Origin: Cephalotrichum gorgonifer
Lineage: Eukaryota; Ascomycota; Sordariomycetes; Microascales; Microascaceae
NCBI GenBank assembly: GCA_900312665.1
Contig: ONZQ02000010.1
Coordinates: 930,001 to 994,000, forward strand
Reading direction: 5' to 3'
DNA: 64,000 bases
Positions 30,017-40,352 of the stretch are shown here, piece by piece. The notes below the pieces were generated by a model, which worked only from the letters and a program-made list of their open reading frames with translations, was not told where the DNA came from and did not search any database. The translations under genes were made by a program, and so were the position numbers. How positions within the stretch are numbered: the first letter of the stretch is position 1; the number at the start of each line of letters is the position of its first letter.

Positions 30017-32080
30017 GTTGTATCACTCCCATTCACGTAGTCGCGTCGAGTAAGGCGCGACGTGCTGGTGCAAGGGCGGTGCGAGGCTTGCCTCAGCCCT
30101 TCCGAAGCTGTCACGGTCGATAATACGCGAGCGAGGGCGCAATCCGAGGAGGGTTCGCGGCAACCAGGGTTCGGGCTCGGACGGCCGTTGACGGTCTCCA
30201 AGTTGCTTGTTGCGGTTAAGTAGTTCGGATGGCTGAGAAAATGCAGAGATACGCGACACGTGTTGGGGTTGGGTGGGAAAGGGGGAAGAGTGGAAGGTCG
30301 AATTAAATCGGGGGCAGAAAAGTTGGCCCGAGGGAGGAGAGTGGGCCACACGAGGCTCAGGGACGAAACGCGGTCGTGTAAGTCGAGGGCCGTGTAAGTG
30401 GGTATTGATGCAGGGTGATAAAAGCTGCTCTGGGTGGTCGTGGTTGTCGAGGTGGTGGACTGGTAGGCCTGGGGTTGAGGGCGTGTTCCGAGGAAAATAG
30501 GAGTGAGGAAAGATGCTGGGTCGCGGGGGGTGAAGGAGGAAGAAAACAATTGCGCGCGGGTGGCAGGAGGAGGCGGATGGGGGAGGGTAGGCAAAAATCA
30601 GAGGTACGTTGTGGTCCCTCGCCGGACCGCCCTGCGCTACGTTTTGGCTACTTCGCCCTAGGGTATAGAAGCCGCAATGGCTAGCTAGTGGCGACATTAT
30701 CGTCCGCGGCCGGTCATATTTAAATCCAGGTATCGAAAGATTAACAGTGACCTCTCACACAGGTACCACCACGAGACAATGACGGGGCGTCCCGCAGATT
30801 CGGAACTTTGAACATGGGACGCTTTCTCACCTCGCCCAAAGGGTCCAACGCCGGAGGATCCGCCGGGGGCGCCGTCAAAAAGAATTTTATTCTAAAGGCG
30901 TGCTCGGGAAACTCACCTTCCCTTTACCCTCTGGTGCTTAATTGATTTCTGTCCCTTTGCCGCAATTGTCGGGGTTCTGCGCGTCCCATCCTGAGGATGA
31001 CATGCCCACTGGCCTGTGTGGAGGAATTAATAGTTATTATGGTAGGTGCTGCCCAAGCTGGGGGACCCACATGGGGGGAAGGAGGTTCTCCGTCCCGATG
31101 GCTGGAACCAGTGAGATTATCAGAAATCCCGGAGCCAGCTGGTAGTCCAAAGTGCGGGTCCTCCTCGTTATGAAAGCAAACCACCCCTTCCTCACCACCC
31201 TCCACCTCCTATACTCTACCCCAGGCTAAGCCCGCCCCAAGGGCTCATTTACCAACGTTTCTATACTCATTCTTCTCGTCTCGCTCTGGCGATTCAATTC
31301 GGTGCTCGAAACACAAGATAAGAGACATTTTTGACAAAATTTTGCGCGCTTCATGGCACGCTTTGCATCCAGCTATTCCGGGGACTCGAGCGCCGAGCAC
31401 TGCGGGCCTACTCCGGACGCGACGTGAGCAGGCATGGATGAAAACAGCCATTCTCCACCGCAATCCCACCAAGAAACTGGAGTTCTTGTATCTTCTGGCC
31501 ATTCCGGAAGAATAGTAATTGACGCTAAATGATCAGACGCAATTTGATTCCATTGTCTGTATAAATAGTGCAGGGGTCTTCCGGCTTAGACGCATCCGGC
31601 GCGGATGCTCTCTCAACCTGCGCAGCTTTTTCATTTCCCCTCCTAGCTATTATTTACTAATTACTACTATCCTAAATGTCTGCATTGTTTCTGAGGGCTT
31701 CGAATGGGTCCAATTCTCGGATCCGGCTAGCAATGGGAGGCGGCAAAGACGTCCAAGGCCATTCGTCCTGCCCTTGATCTCCTTGAGGATGACAGGTTGA
31801 AGATTAAAGACGACATTGGTGGGTCAGGATCACGTGTATTGCCCCACATCCAACGCGCCACATCCAATCGGGCTTGGCGACGATACTACAAGTACCCCGT
31901 ATCTACATTTCAGTGGGTGCATACATCCCCCAAGCAGAGCTCAATACATTGTACCTAGGAAGCCCCACCTTCATTTGCAACTGCATCGGAATGGAAGCTC
32001 GAGTTTGAGAGGTCAAGGTCAGGGACTCGTGCAGACCTCTCGTGAACGACTTCCACACGCAGCCTGTAGCGTATCACAAA
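30017..32080. promoter_or_regulatory. Divergent ITC1 / SAP18 intergenic region
   Basis: This stretch of 2064 bases separates two chromatin genes. From 30017 to about 30600 the minus strand is C/T-rich, which suits a long ITC1 promoter or leader. The interval 31500-31700 is AT-richer. ORFs here lack conserved motifs, so I call none. Confidence 0.45.
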
Positions 32081-32875
32081 ATGAGCTCTCCACACTCGGA
32101 ATCCGAGGATGAAACAAGGTGTCCCTTCCTTGTGAAGTTATTCTACAAAACAGGCTCATTCATTCGGTAAGCTACACCGCAACATGCATGTCTCAATATG
32201 GCTGCTGCCCACCCCATCCACCATCCATGGCATCTTCGCGAGCACCCCACAGCCCGCGCCTTATGTAGCCCTCTTAATTCTAATTCTGCCCGCAGACCCG
32301 AGGACTTCACGTCAAGAAACCCCCCTCCCCACGTTGCAATCTACACCCACCAGACCTGCACCCTTTCCGACCTAGCCGCCCACCTAACCGCGCTCTCACC
32401 TCCCTCCCTCCTCCCCTCTCCCCCCATCGGCACGCGTCTCGCCTTCCAGCTAGCCTACCCGGACCTCCGCAATCCTGCTGCCCACCAACGGCGCTACCTC
32501 GTCAAGGACCTAGGGAGCCTCGTCATCGGCGGCGCACTACGGCCCGATGACCAGCTCGAGGAGGACGACGAGGTAAGTGATGAGGGGAAGACATTGGCGG
32601 ACGCCAAGTTTGTCGTTGGAGATTACGTCTCCTGCGTGGTGTTGCCGCCGTTGGAGGACGGGTCTGTAGCGCCCCTCTCTATGGCGAGGAGGGACAAACA
32701 CGTTGGGAGGGAAGATGGGAGGTCAGGGGGAGGGGGGTTTGGTGGAGGATCTGGTGCGGGTGCCGGCAGTTTTGGTTTCGGTGGGAATGAGTCCTTTCCG
32801 GCGGGGAATTGGAACAGGGGCCAGAGGGTACCCCATGGGCCGACGCGGCCGAGAGGAGGTGGGAGAAGATATTGA
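32081..32875 (+). CDS. SAP18: Sin3-associated polypeptide SAP18 homologue
   Basis: Two exons: 32081..32166 and 32296..32875, predicted 221 aa. The first exon opens MSSPHSESEDETRCPFLVKL and splices (donor GTAAGC, acceptor CGCAG) as GSFI-R-PEDFTSRN. The SAP18 ubiquitin-like fold shows CPFLVKLFYKTGSF, the PEDF turn, VAIYTHQTCTLSDLAAHL, RLAFQLAYPD, YLVKDLGSLVIGG and FVVGDYVSCVVLPP. SAP18 is part of the Sin3-HDAC complex and of the ASAP complex at exon junctions. The C-terminal about 60 residues are Gly/Arg-rich (GGGGFGGGSGAGAG...RGGGRRY), an RGG-like tail that suggests RNA contact. Confidence 0.92.
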
Positions 32876-33146
32876 GGTTTTTTCGAAGATGACCTCCGCC
32901 AGGGTGCGAGAGAGTGCCCGGGTCGCCGAGTGCTGGCGGCATGTCCGCGGCAAAGTTTTGGGAATGTCGGAGCTCGAGTATACTATCAGGTGAGAATGGA
33001 ACGTCACGGCGTCGGAGCCTCTACGGAGTTCAGGGAAACAACTGGGGGGATATGATTGTAATGCACCCACGGAGCAAAGCGATAATCGTCTAATTTCTGC
33101 CTCGCATGTACACGTATAATGAACCCCTCCAAAGACCATTCGCAAT

Positions 33147-33590
33147 TTATCGCTCATATATCGTATCACCCTTCCTCTTGGCCCGGAAATCTATGAGACC
33201 CTAGATAAAACGCATCAGTATCCAGCCCCGGAGGTAGAAGAACCGCGCATAATCCAGGGTTCCTGGGGTTCCGACTCACCTCTGTCTTGTACGCCAAGTA
33301 CCCGATGATAGCGGGCACCACCGCGACGTACATGATGGTGATCTTCGCGGTTCTCGGCGTCCATCGGAAGTACCGGTATCTCGTGTTGTTCAGCTCTAGC
33401 GCAGGAGTGTAAGTTTCTGGTACATTCGTTTCGGGAAGGGCGGATCGCTCGTTGGAGTCGTGATCTTACCGGCTACCCTGACGAGGGCAGGGTCGAGGAC
33501 CCCTAGGAGAAAAGCTTGGTTAGCGGGTGAACAAAGTCAATTGAGGGCCGGGGGGTGCATACGGTTGGGTCCGACATTTCCAGTGGCCAT
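33147..33590 (-). CDS. Complex I NDUFB4/B15-type small subunit
   Basis: Four exons: 33590..33563, 33502..33470, 33395..33280 and 33200..33147, predicted 76 aa. It is easily missed because no single frame is longer than about 38 codons; exon 2 has only 33 bases. All introns are GT..AG (donors GTATGC, GTAAGA, GTGAGT) and every junction keeps frame: GPN-R-VLDPALVRVA, VA-E-LNNTRYRYF, YKTE-GLIDFRAK. The protein matches fungal NDUFB4-like subunits in length and order: DPAL, NNTRYRYFRWTPRTAKITIM, one membrane helix (MYVAVVPAIIGYLAY) and the tail RAKRKGDTIYER. It is an accessory subunit of the membrane arm of NADH:ubiquinone oxidoreductase. Three CCAAT boxes lie just upstream. Confidence 0.88.
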
Positions 33591-34371
33591 CGCGACTTGC
33601 TGGCTGTGGGTGGTGGGAGTGATGAGGTCTGGCGACGATGGTGCTCGACTGTATTCAATGCGCTGCTGGATCATTCAATGTTCGATCGAGGTTGCTGTAG
33701 TCCGCACGTGACCAATCGGCTGACTTGGAAGTTATGGCAGCTGTGATTGGCGGTTCGCTGAAGTTAGGAAGACAGCCAATAATACTGCTAGAAGCTAGCA
33801 CGTCAGCACTCTTTCAATACAGCAGCTGTTGACAGCCGTTACCACTGCAATTTCGTCACTACTCATACAAGTATGCTCACTTGCATAGTATACGCCACAG
33901 GTGGCGTGGATGGCTTGCAAGGCGTCTGACTCCGAGGGTTGTCCTCTTGCCAGCATTCTCGGACAATTTCAAGACATGCATAAGTGGTAACAGATACAGG
34001 TATTTGGTATACTAATGGTTCTTTCCATCCTAAACATAAGCGGCACATGATACATGGCATTTCTGTTGTTGGGGATCGGTAGGTAGTAAGTCGCTGCCTA
34101 AGGGCAGGTACAAGGAATAATACATCAACACTTTAAGTGGGTGGCCCGTGGTCCACGGTCACGCGTCCTGATACAGCGATAACCCCGTCGCCGTAGTAGC
34201 CGACGAGGGGGGTGTTGCGTCAGTGGCCAGGCGTGATAAGCCATAGGCCTACCACTTCCACCTTCGCCTCCATCTCAACAAACCACCACGTCCTTCTCCC
34301 TCCTTTGTTTGCGTTTGAACTTTCCTTCTAGCACTTTTTTCCCTTCATTCCTTATAGACCCCCCCTAAATT
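33591..34371. promoter_or_regulatory. Divergent NDUFB4-type / ATG15 intergenic promoter
   Basis: This gap of 781 bases carries both promoters. The NDUFB4 side has three CCAAT boxes (separate entry). The ATG15 side ends in a pyrimidine-rich leader from about 34255 to 34371. No gene is visible. Confidence 0.5.
33712..33780. promoter_or_regulatory. Cluster of three CCAAT boxes
   Basis: CCAAT at 33712-33716, its complement ATTGG at 33746-33750 and CCAAT at 33776-33780 lie within 69 bp, about 120-190 bp upstream of the complex I gene start. Hap2/3/5 binding is inferred from the known role of this motif in respiratory genes. Confidence 0.55.
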
Positions 34372-36336
34372 ATGACTCGACGGCGAAACAGAAGCACCTC
34401 CATCGGGAGGGCGACACAGCTCCTCTTGTCATTCCTCGCGCTAGCTCCGATAACCATCTCCGCACTCGGGCCGGCCGCCCCGTTACCAGACATCGACCAA
34501 GTCCTCCTCCCACCTCGGCCCGCCCTCCCCTCGAAACCCGATCCCCCAGCATCTGGCGATGGCCTGTTCAGTCTGAGGCACATATTCCACCACGGCACGC
34601 ACCGAGATCCCCGTTTACACCGGAGGAAAGATGTGCTTCCCCAGGCGCAGGCCTACCTCGCGGCCGAGGACGGGTTCGACGAGATGATGATACCCCGCAA
34701 ACTACACGTCAAAAGCAAGGAAGCTAAGATCGAGCGCCTCATCGACCGACGGCCATCGGTGGTTGACCCCCTGGTGGCGGCGAGCCGAAGGAACGGCTTC
34801 GTCTCCATGTTCGCTCCCTCCGCCTGGACGACCGACGACGTACCGATGCCGAACGTCACCGACAAGGACACCGTGCTGAATCTGGCCCTGATCGCGTCGA
34901 ACGCGTACGTAGAGAACGACGAGGGCGCCGACTGGGAGGAGGTTGTTCCCCCCTATGACAGGGGGGCAAGCTTCGGCTGGGAGTCGGACGGCCTCCGGGG
35001 TCACATCTGGGCGGACGACGGAAACTCTACCATCATCATCGGACTTAAGGGGACCTCACCCGCGCTGTTCGACGGCGAAGGGACTACGACCAACGATAAG
35101 ATCAATGACAACCTCTTCTTCAGTTGCTGCTGTGGGCAGCAGGGCCAGTGGTCGTGGACGAAGGTTTGCGACTGTGCGACGGGGACGTACTCGTGCAACA
35201 CCACGTGCGTTAGGGAGGCTCTCTACGACGAGCACCGGTACTACACGGCGGCCCGCGAGCTCTACGCGAACGTCACCGAGCTATACCCAGACTCGAACAT
35301 CTGGATCGTCGGGCATTCCCTCGGCGGCGCCGTCAGCTCGCTCCTGGGGCTGACGTACGGCGTACCGGTCGTCACCTTCGAGGCCGTGCCCGAGGCTCTC
35401 CCGGCCGGCCGCCTCGGCCTTCCGGTCCCCCCGGGGGCCGACCCGGAAGTTCCCCAGGCCAGGGCGCTCACTGGGACATACCACTTCGGCCATACGGCTG
35501 ATCCCGTGTACGTCGGGACGTGCAACGGCGCCACCGCGGTGTGCTCGTTCGGCGGGTACGCCATGGAGTCCGTGTGCCATACTGGCTACGAATGCACCTA
35601 CGACACCGTAGGAGACAAGGGCTGGAGGGTGGGCATCGGCACTCACAAGATCCGCTCGGTCATCCACGATGTCATTATGAAGTACGACACAGTCCCCGAG
35701 TGCAAGATGACACCGGAGTGCCGGGACTGCGCGAACTGGAAGATGTATGAGAGCAACGGGACTGAGACGACTACATCCGCGCCACCATCATCTACGACGA
35801 CGAGCTCGACGCGCACGCGGACTGAGACTTGTCAGACGCCGGGCTGGTGGGGGTGTTTAGATAAGACCACCACCACGAGTGACGGATCGACGACGACATC
35901 GACCAGCACGACGTCTACGTCGACGTGCGAGACACCTGGGTGGTTCGGCTGCAAGGACAAGACCACCACCGACACCACCACGACCGAGGAGGTCACCACG
36001 ACGAGACCTATTACCACTACAACCTCTGACAGCTCACCCACCAGCTCACCCACCAGCTCACCCTCCTCTAGCACCACGTGCGCCACCCCCGGGCGGTTCT
36101 GGGGCTGCTGGGACGATATCTCCACCACAGACCTCCCGTGTTCGGGATATCCCTCCGACATGCCGTGTTCCAACTACCCCTCAGACGTCCCCGCGCCGAC
36201 CACGACCACAGCTAGTCCACCAACGGGAATCCCGCCCCCGAGGGAGGACCCCTGGCAGACCTGTGTTCGCCGGGCGTGGTACGGGTTGTGCGTCGAGTGG
36301 GACGAGCCGGAGCCGGAGCAGGGCGGGGAACTTTGA
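34372..36336 (+). CDS. ATG15: Autophagy-related lipase Atg15
   Basis: One exon, 654 aa. An N-terminal signal anchor spans about residues 15-33 (LLLSFLALAPITISAL). The lipase-3 domain carries IWIVGHSLGGAVSS with the nucleophile at about Ser316. Family blocks include NVTDKDTVLNLALIASNAY, GWESDGLRGHIWAD, IIIGLKGTSPALF, NDNLFFSCCCGQQ, GHTADPVYVGTCNG, CHTGYECTYDT and IGTHKIRSVIHDVIMKYD. Atg15 reaches the vacuole through the multivesicular body pathway and degrades membranes of autophagic bodies. The last about 190 residues form a Thr/Ser-rich tail with three Cys-containing TPG motifs (CQTPGWWGC, CETPGWFGC, CATPGRFWGC), each followed by an acidic or Lys-Asp segment. Yeast Atg15 is shorter, so this tail is a filamentous-fungal extension. 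Confidence 0.95.
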   Translation: MTRRRNRSTSIGRATQLLLSFLALAPITISALGPAAPLPDIDQVLLPPRPALPSKPDPPASGDGLFSLRHIFHHGTHRDPRLHRRKDVLPQAQAYLAAEDGFDEMMIPRKLHVKSKEAKIERLIDRRPSVVDPLVAASRRNGFVSMFAPSAWTTDDVPMPNVTDKDTVLNLALIASNAYVENDEGADWEEVVPPYDRGASFGWESDGLRGHIWADDGNSTIIIGLKGTSPALFDGEGTTTNDKINDNLFFSCCCGQQGQWSWTKVCDCATGTYSCNTTCVREALYDEHRYYTAARELYANVTELYPDSNIWIVGHSLGGAVSSLLGLTYGVPVVTFEAVPEALPAGRLGLPVPPGADPEVPQARALTGTYHFGHTADPVYVGTCNGATAVCSFGGYAMESVCHTGYECTYDTVGDKGWRVGIGTHKIRSVIHDVIMKYDTVPECKMTPECRDCANWKMYESNGTETTTSAPPSSTTTSSTRTRTETCQTPGWWGCLDKTTTTSDGSTTTSTSTTSTSTCETPGWFGCKDKTTTDTTTTEEVTTTRPITTTTSDSSPTSSPTSSPSSSTTCATPGRFWGCWDDISTTDLPCSGYPSDMPCSNYPSDVPAPTTTTASPPTGIPPPREDPWQTCVRRAWYGLCVEWDEPEPEQGGEL

Positions 36337-37104
36337 AAGGCTCTATGTTTGAGCACCTTTTTCTCGATATATTTTGCAGCATTATATTAGGCGTTTCTAC
36401 CAAGGCGGCGCAAGGTGTATTTTTTGGCTGTGCCTCTCTTGTTTTTTTGGTTTGGTGGGCAACTGGGATACAGCTTCACGGGGAGAGTAGTTACATGAGA
36501 CAGTAGCGGGTCTTTTTATTTGCTTTTTTTGGAGAGGGGAGCGAGATGGGGGGTTAGCAGATCAGATAAGGATGAACATAGCATAGTCGAAGTTGTTAAA
36601 TCAAGATCTTCTTCGCTTCAGGAAAGAAATGGGCGATGAGGCTCGGGGCAAGAGGGCCTGTTTCGCTCATATCCAACGTGTTCTACTTTCAATATTTAAA
36701 CCGTAAAATTAGTGAGGTACAGAAGGGTATGACAGCTCAAGCAACGGCATACCATTCGACTTCACGTTCGCCGTACGAATGCGCTCGCCCTCAGCATACC
36801 GAGAATGAATTCCACGGATTCAAATTCCCCGTCCTCGCCGTCTCGCTATTTCAGTGTTTATTTGGTAGTTGCTTGGTGTATTCCAGTGCTGTGTTCAGAG
36901 CCGGATCCTCCCCATCCTCCATTCTTCCAATACATAGTTCCAGTCCGCCTTCCAAACCACAATCCGGAAACGGGATAAAAAAAAGAAAAACTCCAGAACC
37001 CCATGCGCCCCCTATTTACACCTCAGTGACCATAATCCCAACCCTGTACCGAAGCGCACGCACACGATACCTCACAAGTAAAAGAACAAAAAAAAAGAAC
37101 GGAC
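36337..37104. other. Convergent intergenic region between ATG15 and MTW1
   Basis: This interval of 768 bases is AT-richer than the flanking genes and holds the two 3' ends. The open frame crossing it from 36636 is a low-complexity shadow of the antisense gene, so no gene is called. Confidence 0.5.
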
Positions 37105-38289
37105 CTACGACTCGTTCATCGCATCGCCGCTCTTCTCCCCGCCCAGCGCCGCACCAACCTTCTCCAGCGCCTCCACCTCCCGCCGCGCGAAAGCTCTCCC
37201 GCCGCCCTGCCATTCCCCGTCGCGCACCTCCCCTTGGGGCCCCAGCTCCAAGCCCCTCGCGTGCTCGAGGTGCTTCCTCGTCTGGCTCTCGACGTACTCC
37301 ACCCTCTCCCTCCGCCAGCTCTTCTCGCCCGGCCCGCCTCCGCCCTCGCCTTCCGCGGCCGCGGCGTCCTCCGCCATGGCGAGGAGGTCGGGCGTCATGT
37401 TCTTCAGGGACGCGGACAGCGAGCGCAGCGCCTGGAGCTGAGAGAGCGCAAAGGCCGTGGTGGTCTCTATGGGGGCCTTGGAGCCGCCCTCCGTCAGGGA
37501 GCCCAGCTCCGCCAGGAACGCCAGCGGCGCCTTCTCCTTCTCCTGCTCCTCACCCGCCCCCACACCCCCGGCGCCGGCTGAGGGCTCGCCCAGGACGCCG
37601 CGCAGCTTCCTCAGCAGCGCCTCGTTCTTCGCCCTCTCGGCCCTGAGGGCGAGGTTCAGGCGTTGCGACGCCCTGACCCTCCCCCACAGCTCCTCCACGC
37701 TCTCGACGCTCGGCGACGACCCCGACCCCGCCACGCCCTCCCTCACCACGCGGTCGAAGTCCAGCCCCTCGTAGTGCCTCAGCCGGATCCAGTTCCGGTC
37801 CTGCGGGGACACGCAGAGGAGGTTGCGCATGACGTAGAGCTCGAAGATGTCAAAGGTGCGGTCGACGGAGGAGCAGAGGAGGGTCTCGAGCTGGTGGGTC
37901 CCGTTGTCGATCTCGAACCGGGCGGCCTCCGCGGCGGAGGGGGCGGAGGAGGTGGCGGAGGAGGGCTTGGGTTCGCGGAAGCCGAGGGACTTTGGGGGGT
38001 GTGAGAGGAGGAACTTCTCGATCGATTCGAGAGCGCTCTCGGCCAGGATGTTTATCGAGTTGATGATGTCGTCCAGGAGGGACTAGGGGAAAGGGTAAGC
38101 TTTAGTCGGTTTGGGGGGGGGGCAAAAAGACTATCATCTTTTGCATCGGGGGAGGGAAGGGAAGGGAAGGGATATTGCAGAACTCACAACTGGTGGGTAG
38201 CCAAAGTGCTCCGTCAATAGCCCAACATCCGTCTGCTGTGCCGTCTGCGCCGCGCCCTCCTCAGTTTGTCCCGCCTGAGCCTGAGCCAT
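37105..38289 (-). CDS. MTW1: Kinetochore MIND-complex subunit Mtw1/Mis12
   Basis: Two exons: 38289..38188 and 38082..37105, predicted 359 aa. The intron (donor GTGAGT, acceptor CCTAG) joins LTEHFGYPPV-SLLDDIINSIN, which restores the most conserved Mis12 block. The first exon is Gln/Ala-rich. The N-terminal head contains FGYPPVSLLDDIINSINILAES, then THQLETLLCSSVDRTFDIFELY and VMRNLLCVSPQDRNWIRLRHYEGLDF, all typical of Mis12/Mtw1. The rest is coiled coil (RASQRLNLALRAERAKNEALLRKLR) and a conserved helix ALSQLQALRSLSASLKNMTPDLL. Mtw1 with Nnf1, Dsn1 and Nsl1 joins centromeric CENP-C to the Ndc80 complex. Confidence 0.92.
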
Positions 38290-38864
38290 GATCACCTTTT
38301 CGGCCCAGCCCCTGTTCTCACTAGGTTAAAATTTCGTTGGCTCTGAGAATTCACCCCCGAGGGTCGGTGTTGGTTGGCTCCAATGGTTTGGCTTTCGAAT
38401 TATTCTCTTTGAATGTAGAAAACGCGCGACGCGATTTCCCATTTCGCAATTCGCTTAAAGTCAACAGTGGGGCCGCCCGATTTCGCGGGGAGAGATGAGA
38501 GTGAGCGCACAGTACATTTACCTCCCGGAATCAGGCGGGGGCAGAAGAACGACCTCCCAGCCAATGAAGCGGGCCAATGATCCCTGGCCTCGAGCATGCC
38601 CCCACCAACGGTGGTGTTACGTCACCATCGGAACAGTGGAGACCGGAACTCAACGCCCGGCGGGGTGTGCTGTGGTGGTATTATTGGCATTATCAAATAT
38701 CTATCTTCGAAGGCGCAACTTCCCCTTAAAGCGGGCGTCTAAATCTTCCGCCCTCAAAAGGCTCAAATCACCCCCCGACATCACCCGTACGGAATCTGAA
38801 TCCTCTACGGCCTAAGTAATATACAAAGTACAATCCCCACACGCCGCTTGGGTCCTTTATCACA
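38290..38864. promoter_or_regulatory. Divergent MTW1 / proline-rich gene promoter
   Basis: This gap of 575 bases contains a CCAAT at 38380-38384 near the MTW1 start, and CCAAT at 38561-38565 and 38574-38578 followed by the bZIP-type site TTACGTCA at 38617-38624. These sit about 240-300 bp before the gene at 38865. Function is inferred from motif identity only. Confidence 0.45.
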
Positions 38865-39899
38865 ATGGACTCCCTGAAGAACAAGTACAACAGCGTGCGC
38901 GAGGAGGGGATCCGCAACAAGGTCAGCGCCGTCCGGGGAGATGGCTTCCGGAACAAGGTGGTGAGTACTCTCCCGAAGAAAGGAAGAAGGATAGACAGAA
39001 GAAGAAAAAATGAAAACACCGGTGCTTCCCTCTTAACCCCCTCGTCTCCCTCTCCTCGTCTCTCCCTTCCCCAACTCATGATATACATCTCTCCCACCAA
39101 TACATCCGTACACTCACACACCCCGAAATAGCTCAACCGCGGCGACAAAGGTTCCAGTGCAGTGCCAGCCTACACCCCGCGCCCCATCACCGAGCTCAAG
39201 GATCCAAGCTCCTTCCCGCCTCCCCCGCGCCGCCGGACAACCGACCCCCACAACCTAACCACCCCCCCGCCCCCGCCTACCAGGACCGCGAGCTCCTACT
39301 CCACCACTTCACAACCCCCGGCCCCTACCCCCCGCGCCGCGCCCCCGTCCCTCCCCCCTCGTCTTCCTCCCCGCGCGCCCCCCATCACCATGGAAGACCG
39401 GGACGACAACAACCCCGACCCCTACATCAACCAGTCCGCCGCCTCCCGCCTCGGCGCCTCCGGAATCTCCGTCCCCGACCTCGGCATATCCTCCCGCGCG
39501 CATCAGAGTCAGTCGGAGACCCAGGGCACCTCGTGGGCCCAGAAGAAGTCCGCCCTGAAGACGATCGGCGACTTCAACAGGGATCCCTCGTCCGTGTCGC
39601 TGCAGGATGCGCGGACCGCCGCGGCGACGGCGAATAACTTCCGCGAGAGGCACGGTGCAGAGGTCGCGAGGGGCGCCAAGACGGCGGGTGAGCTGAACCA
39701 GAAGTATGGCGTGGCTGAGCGCGTCGGCGGATATGCGGGGGACGGAGGCGCGGCGGCGTCGGCCTCTTCGTTGGCGTCGGTAGCCGGTAAGAAGAGGCCC
39801 CCACCGCCGCCGCCGCCGAAGAAGGCATCGCTGTCCGGGGGTGGCCAAGCGGGGAACAAGCCGCCTCCGTTGCCGATGAGTTCCAAGCCGCGGTTCTAG
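38865..39899 (+). CDS. Proline-rich protein, probably cytoskeletal (unknown function)
   Basis: Two exons: 38865..38960 and 39132..39899, predicted 287 aa. The first exon is a repeat-like basic helix: DSLKNKYNSVREEG, GIRNKVSAVRGDG, GFRNKVVSTL region, with the motif 'G-x-RNKV' twice. Splicing (donor GTGAGT, acceptor AATAG) reads RNKV-LNRGDKGSS. The middle is Pro/Thr/Arg-rich with PPPPPTR and SLPPRLPPRAPP runs. A conserved-looking helical block follows (WAQKKSALKTIGDF, LQDARTAAATANNFRERHG, AGELNQKYGVAERVGGYAG). The C-terminus has PPPPPPPKKASL and PPPLPMSSKP. Poly-Pro runs of this type bind SH3 domains or profilin, so an actin-patch partner role is plausible. I do not recognise a named orthologue. 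Confidence 0.78.
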
Positions 39900-40352
39900 T
39901 AGGCGCTCGGGTAATGGTGGGCCAGGTCTCGCCGGCTTCCGTGTATACTGTACCCATGCATAGTGTATAGCTCGACGGTGTTTATTCTTTTTCTCTCGGA
40001 AGGAGTTCTTTTTAAAGGTAATATTTGCATTGGTTTGGCCATAGAAGGCGCGATTAAAGGTGTTGGCAGGGCATTCGAGGGCATCATCATTCGTTTAGTT
40101 CATATGCAGTCCAAACAATACACAGTCTTCACATGAAAGCGTATAAGGGCAGTGGCAGTAGATGGGGAACACATGCGAATGGCAGTTGTAACAAGAGAGT
40201 CCCGCATATCGCAAACACCCACTTGTTTCAGGCCCGCCCGGCCTGATATTTTATTTTTGATATTCGTAAGTGATTATCGCCCCCCTAGCTTCCCTTTTGA
40301 GGGTATATAGTCCCGCCCAGCATCTCAAACATCTGCCCCGTTTTTGGTAGAT
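39900..40352. other. Convergent intergenic region before TCTP
   Basis: This stretch of 453 bases is AT-richer than coding DNA and holds the 3' ends of the proline-rich gene and TCTP. I see no gene. Confidence 0.5.

Noticed and set aside
36636..37646. 336-aa Pro/Ser/Arg-rich open frame antisense to MTW1
   Set aside because: It is low complexity and overlaps the well-supported Mis12-family gene.
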